Part shown: in pieces, positions 28,012 through 40,500 of the stretch
Position numbering within the stretch: the first letter of the stretch is position 1
How the letters are laid out: each line of letters starts with the position of its first letter
Source of the DNA: Pieris napi
Taxonomy: Eukaryota > Arthropoda > Insecta > Lepidoptera > Pieridae
DNA length: 64,000 nt
Reading direction: 5' to 3'
Assembly (NCBI RefSeq): GCF_905475465.1
Contig: NC_062236.1
Location: 10,178,001-10,242,000, forward strand
Translations under genes and position numbers: made by a program
Notes under the pieces: model-generated
The model's database searches: none
What the model was told of the DNA's origin: nothing
Seen by the model: the letters and a program-made list of their open reading frames with translations, nothing else

Positions 28012-28596
28012 CAGTGGCGTAGCTACCTAGGGGCTAGGCGGGGCAGTGCCCCGGGGCCCTCAAGGTCAGGGGGCCCTCGAATCCTTACTAGAAATCTCGA
28101 TCGTTCTGAACTTTTGGAAATTTCTCCCATTTTCAAAATAAATATGACAGGTTGCAACCCCACTTAAATCAAAACATTAATTTGAGAGAAATTCAAAAGA
28201 TATGCCTAGGGAATTCCCAAAATTTCGGCTACTGCAGTTTATTGTATAACTCGAATTAGATAGCAATTGAAAAAAAAACCGAGCCAAAATCAAGCCTGGA
28301 TTTAAACGAAGTCATTGATACTTTTGCTAAAACTAGATTTTTTTTAAATATAATTGTTATTTAGTCAGTTGGTAGGTAGTCCCGACCTTATTAATAAACC
28401 CTTGAATCTTCTCTATGTTGTTACTGTTTAATATATTTTTACCTGCCCTGCACAAATAAGCTTAAGTAGCTTAGCATTTTAAAAGTATTTGTATATTTCA
28501 TATTTTTATTTGATAAAACCTAATCAGTTTACATAGCAGTGGGGCCCCATTTTTTTAATTTGCCCCAGGGCCCTTGGTCACCTAGCTACGCCACTG
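28012..28596. mobile_element. hAT-type MITE with CAGTGGCGTAGCTA ends
   Basis: Left end CAGTGGCGTAGCTACCTAG and right end (inverse) CAGTGGCGTAGCTAGGTG are inverted repeats followed by GC-rich GGGGCCC blocks, standing out sharply in AT-rich DNA. The 8-mer ACTAAAGG flanks both sides (28004-28011 and 28597-28604). No transposase frame is present, so it is a non-autonomous copy moved in trans. It lies in the gene-poor stretch upstream of CHMP3. Confidence 0.9.
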
Positions 28597-29999
28597 ACTA
28601 AAGGACGTTTTTTTATTTAATGCTAGTAAATGTTATTAACATTAATGTTATGAGTAGTGACTGTAGACTGTAATCCTTCCATTTTATTTTACATAGATAA
28701 TAATTAGTGATAATTTTATAATGAAAACAGATATAAATGCTCAAACATTTATGAAAACATAAAGCAAAAGAGTTTATTTTAACACTCTAAATGAAATGTT
28801 TCAATATATAAATATTATTTTAATGATAATTAAAATTATTTGTATAATCTAAAACACAGCATGTAAAGAAATCAATGTTTTCTAAAAATCTTATCAATCA
28901 TTGGTCAAAACACAAACTTGTTTCAGCGGATCAACATTAAAATCATTTTGGAATAAGGTAACTACTTGAGTACCAATCTGATTTCAAATGTGGTGGAGAT
29001 CGGGAGACCTTTGATCTGAGTAACCTCTTTGAACATGGATAAATATATACCTTTGTCTTGTTGTAATATAGTCATACTGCAATTTAAAGATACTACTATG
29101 TTTGTTACCATAGCACAATGTTTTTTTTTGGCTTTTACCATTGATTAACTCAGTACTATTTTACAGGTTAATTTAAAGATTTTATAACATGAACAAAATT
29201 ATCAAGTCAATGTACATAATCATTTATTTATAACAATTACAATTTTTTTTTGATCATCCACCAAACAAAAAGGTTTGTTGTGTATAGGCATTGGTAGCTC
29301 AAATAAATAATAATAAAATCATTTGAAAATGTGAAGGAACTGTAGCTATTAAACAATATAAAGTAAGAATTTAATATACAACCAAATTAGTGTGATACAT
29401 CTTTTATAGGTTATTAATAAAATAAAAATACTGAGTACACCTGGTATAAGCATTTGCAATATGTTTATTTATGTATTTGGCTACAGTTTTATGTATTTTA
29501 TTATAGTTATAGTACCTTGAGTTTCATATTTTAAGTTTTATATTTTGCTAAACATGCATAAAATCGTTAGGCATATTTAATAAGTATATCTACATACATA
29601 GCGAGGGTGTTTGGGCTTAAACAAATTAAAGCAATCTAAAAACAGGGTTGCAAGATATTTAGTGTTGCTTCGAAATGGACAAATTCTTACCTTTGTTACT
29701 CAAAGTTTATTTCCTTCCAAGTAATATCTTGTTGGTACGGTGATTTGATTGATAAAGTACAGAAAAAATCTTGGTTTCTTCTGAACTTGTATATGCAAAT
29801 TATAACCGGCACATCTTAAAGCACAAACATAAACAAAACAAATGCATTTGTAATTTTTTAAATATGTTAACTTCTATTCTTTTATAAAAGGCAATTGTCA
29901 TAAAACAAAATATAGTAACAACGACAATGACAGACGATAATGCAAGATGTCTTTTTATTGTAAATATGTCCTTTATTTGCCTGTTTCTTCAGACTGCTT

Positions 30000-30174
30000 C
30001 TAACGATAATAGTCAATGTCAACCGACTGCCGACACCCTCCCGACGTCATTTGTCAAAAAAATATTGTAGAATTGTAGATTTATAATTTGCCATTTGGTA
30101 TTGCTTTAAAACAAATCGATTTTTGTTTACAAATAATATTTTTGTCATTAAATTTCATAGTATATAATTTAACA
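30000..30174 (+). promoter_or_regulatory. Probable promoter and 5' leader of CHMP3
   Basis: This is a short, relatively GC-richer stretch before the CHMP3 start. It contains a GACGTCAT box near 30042-30049, which resembles a CRE half-palindrome. The transcription start cannot be placed from sequence. The upstream 17 kb shows no coding gene. Confidence 0.35.
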
Positions 30175-32160
30175 ATGGGTCTCTTCGGTAAATCACCAGA
30201 ACGGAATCCAAAAGAAATGGTTTGCATATTTATAATTGTCATATATAGTTATTTTATTGGTTGTATCGAAACTATATTGTAATTTTATTTAAGGTAAACG
30301 AGTGGTCTCATAAATTACGAAAAGAGGGATATAATTTAGACAGGCAAATACGAGGTAAAGACAATCTAGTTACGGTAGCTTTTTAAATACAATAACAAGT
30401 CAGGTGATGGTAACAATGAGTCACCTACTTGTACAATACTTTGCACTCTTGAAAAACAACTAAATTCATAAGATGTACAGCCACACTGCCTGTATCCAGG
30501 GATATCAAGAACAGTAGTTTGTTTTTGGATAACCTTTTTTTTTGGTCTCTTTAAAACTTTTATATGGGTTGGGTTAATGTGCCTAAAATTTTTTAACATA
30601 TGATTATATGTATGTATGTATGATTCCCAAGGGTAATGCAGTATATATCTTTTTTAGCAATTCAAAGGGAAGAAGAAAAAATTAAAAGATCTTTAAAGGA
30701 AGCAGCATCTAAAAGTGATAAACAAGTTTGCACTATACTAGCCAAGGAAATAATCAGGTCTAGGAAAGCAATAAGTAAAATATACACTAGTAAAGCACAT
30801 TTAAATTCTGTGCAGATGCAAATGAAGAATCAACTTGGTAATTTATTATTTTAATTTTTATTAATCTAATAACTCCAAACTAATTAAATTTTTAAGCATT
30901 TCTACATTGCCTTTGACACTTTCCCTGTCATAGACAGCATGATAAAGATTATAGTATAGTGTTGCCTTGAAAAGCCCAATGTGGTAGACATTATTAATTC
31001 TAAAACTTTAGATCAGTCTTCTATGACTGTCAGCTAGAAATTTCTGTTTTACTGAAAACCAAACTCGTGACTTATGGGTTATACAAACTATGTTTTGCCT
31101 AGCAAGTAAGAAAAGTAGTTCATAATTGATTTGCCATTATACCTCTTCTTTTCTTTATAGATGTGTTTGGTTTAAGTAGTCAAATTATTAATATAACATT
31201 TTATATACTAATAATAATAATTATTATTCTATATTTTTTATTACAGCAACATTACGGGTTGCTGGTTCTTTACAAAAATCAACTGAGGTATGTTCTAGTT
31301 TAGTGTTTAATCGAAAAATAAATTTATATTTTGCCTTGTAGATATTATTTGCAGAGACTTATATTATTAAGAAACAACACAGAGACATTAGAAAAAGAAA
31401 TACAAGTTGTAACTATAGGCAAGTCCTAAAACATTTAACATATAGAAAATGTTATAACGAAAAAGATATTGTAAATATTTACACAGAAATAATACATAAG
31501 AATTCATATTTTACCTAGATATATGAACTTTAAATTGAAAACAATATATTTTTAAATTTTTGTTTCAAATAATAAAACCCATAGAAAGATGTTGTTAATT
31601 GTCACAATAAACCTACATCATGTATTTACTGAATGCAAGTTTCTCTACTAGGTAATGCAAGCTATGCAGGCACTGCTTAGGTTACCAGAGATTGCCCAAA
31701 CAATGCAAGACTTAAGTAAAGAAATGATGAAAGCTGGTATTATTGAGGAAATGGTAGATGAAACTATGTCTGGCATGGAAGATGAAGAAGAAATGGAGGA
31801 AGCAGCACAGAGTGAAGTTGATAAGGTAAGCTAATGTGTTACTAAAGATAACAATTTCAAGTGTAGCATTAAATTAGGAAATTGGCAATGTTTCAACACC
31901 CCATGCCTTGCATGTGCATGTAAAACTTTAATTTTAAACATGACAAAAGAAAAAATAACATCAGTAAAAATTCAGAAGTCTAGTACAATAAAAGAAAATT
32001 CTTATAGGTGCTATGGGAACTTACCCAAGGCAAGCTGGGTGAAGCACCGGCTCCGCCCACAGCTGTAGGAGCTCCTTCAACAAGTCAAAAGGTCACTGAG
32101 GAACCCGATGAAAGTGAACTTGATGAGATGCAATCTAGATTACAGGCTCTACGTTCATAG
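30175..32160 (+). CDS. CHMP3: CHMP3 / Vps24, ESCRT-III subunit
   Basis: Exons 30175-30219, 30294-30354, 30658-30837, 31247-31287, 31652-31825 and 32008-32160 join in phase into a complete 217-residue protein (human CHMP3 is 222). It polymerises with CHMP2 and CHMP4 on endosomal and other membranes for vesicle budding and abscission and is disassembled by VPS4. The protein starts MGLFGKSPERNPKEMVNEWS; Gly2 of MGLFGK is the family's myristoylation position. A basic helical core follows (REEEKIKRSLKEAASKSDK, then LAKEIIRSRKAI), then an acidic stretch (GMEDEEEMEEAA, about residues 143-154), then a C-terminal MIT-interacting motif (ELDEMQSRLQALRS). The start is the only Met that restores the conserved N-terminus. 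The gene converges on the XPR1-like gene downstream. Confidence 0.97.
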
Positions 32161-34023
32161 GTAATAAAAATAGTTTCTAAGGAAAACATTCACAGATGAA
32201 CATATGCACCAAATTACTATACATATACAATTTTATAACATAATATCTTACAACCAATCAGCCTGATTAAGGCCTTACAAGTAGGGATGTGACATTCTGC
32301 ATAAAAAATCGATTTTTTATTAATCGATTATTTTTTGAGCATGAATAATCGATTAATAAATAATCGATTTTTCTTAAAAAAATAATCGATTTTTTTTATT
32401 AATCGATTTTTTCCTAATTTTTGAATTAATTTCAAAATAAACACCCTAAATATTTAATTTTTCATGGTTTTTTAAATTAAAAATAAACTTTAGAAATTAT
32501 AAACACAAATAATCAGTTTAAGAATAATCAAAATCGAAATTAACTTAATCTCGTTTTGATAGATTTTGATAAATGCTGAGTGTATTCCTTTTCAGTAGCA
32601 CATTGCAGTATTTTTGTTGTCTTTTTAATTGTATGTAGTCTTGTGCTGCTGAATAAATTTATTTTACTTTTAAATTATAGTGTTCCATTCAAACTTGAGT
32701 TTTTGTAAAATTAACTGCTTTTATCATCCTTTTGATGTTTTACAAAAAAACATCAATGTATCGAGTATATCATTAAATCTTCAAAGAATCGGATTCAATG
32801 TATCGCATTGTAAACATCGTTGTGTATCGAATATCCCTAATAGTTCGAGGTCCGGGTTATAAAAGACCAGACATAATGTCGGGAGGTGGCATATAAAAAA
32901 TCGATTATGATTGATTTTCAATTATAAAAATAATCGATTATTTTAAATATAAAAATCGATTTTTACTTTTAATAATCGATTATTTTTTCACATCCCTACT
33001 TACAAGGTAACAATGTCTTATGTGATCTGTACTTGTCACACCCGTCGACGGTTTCCTCACGGTGTGACCCGCCCACTGAAGCCATTAGACCTACACTGCT
33101 GCTGTTATGATCCTTGAAGAGTATAAACCTTTACTAATATCTGTTAACCTAAAGACTCTGGCTTTCATAGTTCTGAAAATAAAATTAAGCTTGACACAAA
33201 TCATCAAATGAATTCTGTAATTTAAACATTACGATTCAATTATTTTATTGTTTTAGATACGAAGAATACCCTGGAAGAAAAAATGCCTTAATAGATGTTA
33301 CGTTTGTATGCATTATATTGGAAAGATTTTGAGCACTATTTTTAAGTTGTATGAAGCGGGGCTAGCAACGACATTTTAGTATGAATCCTTGATAATTTAT
33401 CTCTTCCCAATTCTTTTATTATTCCTAGTTTCCAGCCCCGCCTTATTTAACTAAATGTAAAGATATGTTGTGCGTTATTTATTTTGAACTTTATAAATGT
33501 TATAAAAGTACTAAGATCTTTAACTAACGGAAGTATTAACAGAAATCGAATGTTGACGATTTTAAACTAATAATTAGAGGGATTTCCATTGTTTGCTGTG
33601 TGTTTTGGATTCAAAAATGTCTTTAATTTCACTTCTAAAATGGTATAAAAGCCATACAGGGAAATATTACTGCACATTGTCAATTTTTGATAGTCATACG
33701 AAAACTTTTCTATAATACAATTTGTATGAAGAAGCTTTACGATATATTGAGATATTTGACATATTTGTTGCAAAATACGTCAATTGTTCTAATGTTACGC
33801 GAACTACGATTACTTTGTCTAACTTGGCTATAAAGCCTATATTTTTGAATCCAAAATATTTTGAGCAGCGCCTAAATTTAATAAAATTATGTGGCAGTTG
33901 CAATGTTATTTTAAACGCTTATTAAAAACTGCTTATTTAACTTACACTTACTTAATCACAAATAATTGTATTTTGTGAATCATTTTAAGTAATATTTTTA
34001 ATTGTGATATTGTTTACAATAAA
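32161..34023 (+). other. CHMP3 3' untranslated region, possibly spliced
   Basis: The stop codon TAG (32158-32160) is followed directly by GTAATA, a plausible donor. A good acceptor (TTATTGTTTTAG) ends at 33256. If used, the intron 32161-33256 removes a complete hAT element (32282-32998). AATAAA signals occur at 33178-33183 and 34018-34023; the second fits the spliced form. A 16-base inverted repeat (TTTTGGATTCAAAAAT, near 33604 and 33842) lies in the distal part. The splice is an inference. Confidence 0.4.
32282..32998. mobile_element. Non-autonomous hAT-type element with 8-bp target duplication
   Basis: Ends are TAGGGATGTGA and its inverse TCACATCCCTA. The element is flanked on both sides by the 8-mer CTTACAAG (32274-32281 and 32999-33006), the duplication length typical of hAT transposons. 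Both ends hold AT-rich blocks with many ATCGAT repeats able to fold back. Length is 717 bp, with no transposase. It lies just after the CHMP3 stop codon, inside a possible 3' UTR intron. Confidence 0.9.
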
Positions 34024-34274
34024 TTTATGAATTAAATATTTATTTGCGTCTAAAACGTCCTTAGTTAATTCAATAATTAATATTAGAACAAGCGTGCTTT
34101 TAACCACGGGCCCGTGCGTTCTAATGCTATATTGTGAGAACCAATGAGATTTACTTTCTATATAATAATTAATATCTAAGATATAGACGCCAAAGATCGA
34201 TGCGTGTCAAGAAACGTGTCTGTCCAATGCGCGATTACGGGTATAGGTAAACATTTACCCCCTTAAACTTGAAA

Positions 34275-34412
34275 AAGTTTAAAAGGCCAGTAACTCACTT
34301 GTGAGCCCTTTGACATTGTGTCATCTAAAAAAAAAATTGTGTCTATAGCCAGCGGTATGATTTAACATCAGATGAGCCTCCTGCTAATTTGCCCTGTGAT
34401 ATTAAAAAAAAT
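34275..34412 (+). mobile_element. Degenerate LINE tail between CHMP3 and XPR1
   Basis: AAAAGGCCAGTAACTCACTT, AGCGGTATGATTTAACATCA and GAGCCTCCTGCTAATTTGCC, then an A run. It has an internal A-rich insert near 34328. Confidence 0.5.
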
Positions 34413-34589
34413 CTGTCAATTATGTCTCTTTATCACAGTATAAACACAAATTGACAGAAAGAGACGAATACATAAACCTGTTTTTATAAACGAAGGTAGA
34501 TTAAAAAAAGTCAATAAAATAATATATTTAATAATACTCATAAAATCGCTTACAATGAGAATATCTCGTACGCTACATATCACAGTTTG

Positions 34590-37500
34590 TTACAACATTT
34601 TGGAGGACAAATCTAACTCAAGTTGAAGGTCATGTATAGACTCTTTCTTCAAGAGTGGTTTACGGTCGTTCTCTTTTATCTTTTTTGGATTCTTTTTCTT
34701 CGTTTGCCTGAAAAGCAATACACAGTTTCATACAAAGTATCATGGTCATTAAAAGTCGATAAACGCATTATTGCATTTAAATAACTCAACGTCAACAGCT
34801 TTTCAGAAATCGTGGCGGGAAAGAAACGCATTAAGTTCACATAAGTATTCAATATTACTTTATTCATTTAATTTAGTTATTAACTGGCAATAAAACGTTA
34901 AACCAATATGCCTCTGTGGAAGCTATAAAATAAAATTACGATCAATACCATTATGTAAATCAAATTTAAAGGGCCTCATAGCCTAGCGGTCTTATTAAGT
35001 GGCAGCTAGGTGAGGGGTACCGGGTTCGATTCCCGGTTCGAGGGCAAGATTTAATTTAATTTAAATTTGTTCTCGGCCTTTGGGAGGGTTGTGCGGTACC
35101 GGGCGAGTGCTTAACCGTACATGGAGGGCACGGTCGAATTTCTAAGGCAAGCAGTGAGTATGCTACCTAAGAAAGGAGACTGTGAAGGTTTAGAACGTAG
35201 CAATACGTTCTAGGCCGAGGATGGCAATTACAAGTGCGAATTATAAAAATCTTATACTTGACGCTGGCTAATGCACAAACCGTGCCAGAGCCATAAAAAA
35301 AATCAAATTTTAACTCCGTTATAGCATTCTTATAGAAATTATGATTGAAGCCTGTTAAAATGACATATATTGCCGTGAAGTTATATTAATCAATTTTCCG
35401 CTCTCACCTATTAACAACGCCATCGGGCAAATCCATCATTCGCAGTATTAGAGCCTGATCCGAGGAATCAAGTGGCGCCACCGATATGTCCCGAACGGCT
35501 CGGAATTTACCACAGTTGTTGAGGTGCTCGTTTTCCAAGCGGAAGAAGTTCCATATGAAACGTCTGGAAATTAATTTCGAATATATATAATGTGGAGGTT
35601 CTGTTTTCGATTCCAAGCAAAGAAGGTATATATGTATTTGCGTTAAACAATTAAAAATACGCAGAAACGTATCTGCCCCATGTTGTATTGAGTGGTTACG
35701 GACAAATAATATTAAAAATTTAAAGATATGCCGAAATTTTAAAGATAAAACATGGTACAAATTTATATGCATATCTGTTGACTTGTGTATACCATAAATT
35801 ATAGATAATTAAAAGTATGTAATGTATACGATTATAAAATCCACACTTTTTCGAGACAAGTCACTATACAACAACTTGAGCCAGTATGTATCGATTCAGG
35901 ACACAGAGGAGAACGTTTTAAAATTAAACGCGGAAATAAATAGTAAAATATTTAAATACTCACCTAAAAACTTCTAAGGGCGCTAGTATTGAGACCATCG
36001 TTTCGCCGCTAACTAATTGGTTCTCCGTTAAGAGGAACGCAGGTGCCCAAATGAAACGCAACACAAGGTCTTCTATTATTGCGAAGTAATAGAACTAAAA
36101 AAAAATATTTTGTATAATTTTTACGCCTTCTTAAAACAAAAGGATTGAAAACGTATTTGCTATCTCTACCGTTATCAGCAGACGCTCAAACACTATAAAA
36201 ATATATGAGAAAAAATTTAGTAGTAAGTTATCATAGTTTTTACTAATCTATGGTAAAATCGTGGCTTTGGCAAAAGCTTATTTTAGTTCTAATTATTATT
36301 CAGCATAGACAAAGAAGTGTCTGCTTTATGCCCAAAAGGTGTTCCCAATTACTAGAAATATTAATTGGGCACTGACAGAAAAGACAGATTTTCTGATTGA
36401 TTAATTTTCCTCAAACACTATTGGGAGTAGAGTGGAGACTTAGTAATCAATCACTATATATCCAAATATAATAGTCGATAATTTATTATTATTTACTACG
36501 GTCACAGTACTTAAAGACCACAAGTGGACCAAAAACAAAGGTCCGATAAACAATTATCTAAATCTCTTTTTGTTAGACTAGAAGTAAGATTCAAAGTTGA
36601 GAATTAGTAAGTACGAATTCTGTATGTTAAAAACAGATTGTGACATTCGGAATTGACAGCTGGCAGTCTTAATAAGAGTCCCAATTAGGTTGTCAAACAA
36701 AAAGGCTTATCTGGGCCCATGGGCCTAAACACTTACCCAAACACTATAGACGATTTCATCTCTAAGCAAGGCGTTCTCCGCTGTAGGTCCCACGGTGAGA
36801 AGCCCCCAATCCATTCGAACGTCCCAAGTGTAAGTGTAACACGACGATATGAATTGACATGCCATCCACGCGTATAGCCACGGATTGTCGTATGTATTTG
36901 AGTAGTTTGCTGTGGGAAACTTTTATTGCTAAACTATTCAGAGCTATTTCAATTTTAAATAAGAATAGCATGCAAGTTAAAAATGTTGGCGAATAAAGGG
37001 CTTATATTATTATTTCAATTTGAATTTGTTTGTAAATGTTTATCACTAGTGAGAACGAACACGAACTTATACAAATTCAGCTGTCAAAAGTAATGCGTAA
37101 TGGGTAATTTAAAAAAAATTGTAAAAGTAAAAACACTCGAATCTTTGTCTATCTGAAGTGGAGATAATTAAATAAATATTATTTTTAATTATTTTGTCAT
37201 AGACTAGATCAAAATTTAGAGATTCTACCTCGAAAGCGACACTATTTTAAAACCCTTCAAAAAACTGATTTAGATGAATTGTTAAAAACAATCATATCAA
37301 ACGTTTTTAATGTTTTTCTTAATGAAGTATTAAAAGATATTAATGAAACAGATTCTAGCCTAGCCAATAATAGACAAAGACAAAAAAAATTACTTACGTC
37401 TATATATAATCCTCAAAGTCGAAAACAGAACCACAAAGAACGTAGTAGAATATTTCCCCGCGTTCACGAGATGTGGGAACGCCTCTTTGCTGTCCCGGTA

Positions 37501-40500
37501 ACGGCGGAGACATTGCCAAAAACGTGTCCAAGCAGGAATTATGTTCACCAGGGCACGAGATATTATGTACCATTTCGTTGTTTCGAATTCGTCTGAAATT
37601 ATCGGTTATATGACCAAAAATAAAATAAATATTAGTTGAAGCCGATTAACTATGTTTCATAACTTTAGCAATCAATCCAGGTAATATTGTTCACATTTAT
37701 TACTTAGTGGAAAAGAACGCAATAAAGAAAGGATAGCAAAATATTTAAAAAAAACTTTTGCGTTTGTGTCGTTTCGTATTATTTTCTCACGTCAAACGCA
37801 AAACAGAAAAACAATGTAAAATTAAACAAACAATACCACAACTTTATATAGCTATTTCTCGCACTACATACTTCGCTAGGAAACAGTTTTATTACAGACC
37901 GCCAGAATCGTAAAATTAATTCAGGCATCAAAATTTATTTACGAAGAAATCTTATTAATTTGATTATTTAGATACCTACAGCTAGCTAATAAATATACAT
38001 GAACAAAAACGTATATTAGCCAAAAAGGAAATACACTTTTAAACACAAATATGAAACAGTTTATAATTATTACGAAATAAATAATAAGGTTTACTATCTC
38101 CTATAATAAATGTCAACCAAAACACAAATACGTTTAATTATAAAGTAGATAATATTTAAGACAACAATTACAAAAATAAATGCATACAAAGTCAAACAAC
38201 ATAAATTTCCACATTTTCGTCCGGCATTATCTGAGAATATCTTACCATTAACATCAAACCAATCCGCTCCGGCCACATAGAATGCCACAAGGTAGTGAAA
38301 ATCGAGAAATGCAAACACAAATGAGTTCCACTGGTCAGCGAGCCAGAAGTCCGCGAACAGAACGGGCATAAATGGCGCCGCTAGGATCCTGCCCTAGAAA
38401 TTAATTTCAAACATATTTTAGTTTATTCTTCATATATATTTCTAAATGTATTCCATGCAAAAACTTAATAACAGTGATGGTTAATAACATAGTTGGTCTT
38501 GGCATCAGATTTCTGTATCTGTTACTGGATTTTTTTTCAAAAAAGGCAAGTAGGTGATTAGCCTTCTGTGCCTGACGCACGCCGTCGAGTTTTGGTTCTA
38601 AGGCATACCGATTTCCTCATGTTTGCCTTCATCGATGAGTAAGTTCAAACAAATCAAACATGATTCAAAACTGAGGGTTAAGAATGTGTCACGTATTTTT
38701 AAATAAGCAATATGAGTGCGATGTTTGAAACCCATTAATGAAACAAAGACATATCTACTTGACAAATATATTAACGCATTTTGCACGATGTATTTTTCAT
38801 CCATCGTTTTTTAGTAAAAGTGATAAATGGTTCGATTCCCAGCGATTAGTTATATCTATTCGACAAGCAAATCAAACTTGCAAAGTCAGTTAGAAACTTA
38901 CACATATCCTTAGAAACCAGAAGCGGGCCTCGTGACGAAATACTCTGAGAGGATTCATGAGGAAGGCCAACATTATCACAACTAACGCCAAAGGATTCAC
39001 GAATGGCGGTATACTCAAACTTGCACTGGAAATTTATTAATAATAAAATCCAAAATAAATAATAAACGCACTTGCGTATTTGTATTATAAAACCTAATCA
39101 TGAAATGATTATAACAATCATTATAAATAATTTTACGTAGATTAGTCTTCAATACTTAGTAAAACTCATGGTAAAGTTTGGTTACTTTTATAGGCTGTTC
39201 AAATTTTACATTTTAATGCCAGGAATTTGATCTGTACTTTCGGTGGTTTATATTCTTACATCATGAATTCTTATATCAAATATTTTGTATAGGATAAACT
39301 CGGAAATAATTACCTAAGTATACAAAACCAATTTACACAATTTCTTCTGCACTTACCTATAAATAAAGCTTAAAATACTGAGCGCCCACACAACACCAAA
39401 GATAGCAGCGAGTTCCATAAGATGCTGTTCGGAAAGATGTTTTCTAGGATCCAGTTCAAAAATCAGTACATGGTTGACTCCAGAACTACGCCAGCCGTAC
39501 ACATTAATTCCTATTAGGAAGATAAATTCAACAAGAAGAAATGGCCCACGGTATAACCGAAATGCCGTTTTGAAGTTTTCTGTGCCGCCTTCATGGAAAA
39601 GTGCTGAAAAGAAAAGGCTTTGTAAATGATTTTGGTATTTATGGTAATTGTCGTATGTTAATACGTATGTTAATTACGGTAATAATGTTTAGTAGCTGCC
39701 AGCTGAATTTTGCGTTGTGTGGAAAAATTTACTTCCCACATTTTAGAACCTCAGAACGTAAAATCTGAGAACTTTATGCTTCTGTACAAAAGCTATGGTT
39801 TGCTGCATTTTATTTTAATGAGCTTCGAAAATTACGTTTTCAAGCGAATTCTCGTTTCACTTTTAAAAAAAATTCATCTTACACTGAGTACCCATTCTAT
39901 ACCATAAACTCATAATTTTAAGATTTGCGAACCTTAAGTCATCTTATTAGCTTTAAAGACCTATGTGTACGCTTTATGTATAAATTAACAAATTGCTTCA
40001 GTGTCGCAAGAAAGTAAATATTCGCGCATGGTCTCAGATCAAGATTTCACAAATATCTTATTGGTATAGTTTTCAGATTTATGTACATAAAGACAAAAAT
40101 TGTGAATTTCTGTTACACTACTGAACTAGCTAAATTCGTAATCACGTTATGCAGCCATTAGAGCTTCTAAAGATTCCCCCATCTATAGAATGGAAAGTTC
40201 CTAAATTTAAATCATAATTTATTACTGAGCATTAAAAGAGCTTAATCTAATAACCATATTATATTGCGCTATTAAAACAATAAATTTAAAACACAGCATC
40301 TATATACAATATACATACGATGTAAGCTGTGCAAATAGATTATAAATTATGTCACAAATATTCCTTATCTATGACCGTGGCGAGATTAAATAGGTCGGTT
40401 TTGTAAATTTGCATTAAATAAACAGATTGCAACTTCATGTTGGTTTAGAGATAGGTTTATTTGCTTTAAGGATTATTTATCTGGAACTTGAGAACCTTTA

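Larger units (their letters stand above)
13231..30000. other. 17-kb gene-poor interval between the acyltransferase and CHMP3
   Basis: Apart from the repeats listed separately I recognise no protein or RNA gene here. Frames are short and lack familiar motifs. Small CpG-richer patches at about 19985-20150 and 25060-25230 stand out and could be regulatory or non-coding first exons, but nothing proves it. Sequence at 14900-15130 has a weakly LINE-like look with stops. Confidence 0.45.

Noticed and set aside
26706..32862. A 60-codon frame preserved in both hAT copies (26706-26888 minus, 32680-32862 plus)
   Set aside because: It begins at GTG, not ATG, and about nine or ten of roughly twelve base differences between the copies change the amino acid. 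That is neutral drift, not coding constraint.
34970..35050. A genuine tRNA gene with a good B box
   Set aside because: No cloverleaf with paired acceptor arm is evident, and the sequence runs on into a SINE body with an A-rich tail.
37279..37596. Plus-strand open frame of 105 codons
   Set aside because: It is the antisense shadow of an EXS-domain exon of the XPR1-like gene (37592-37398).
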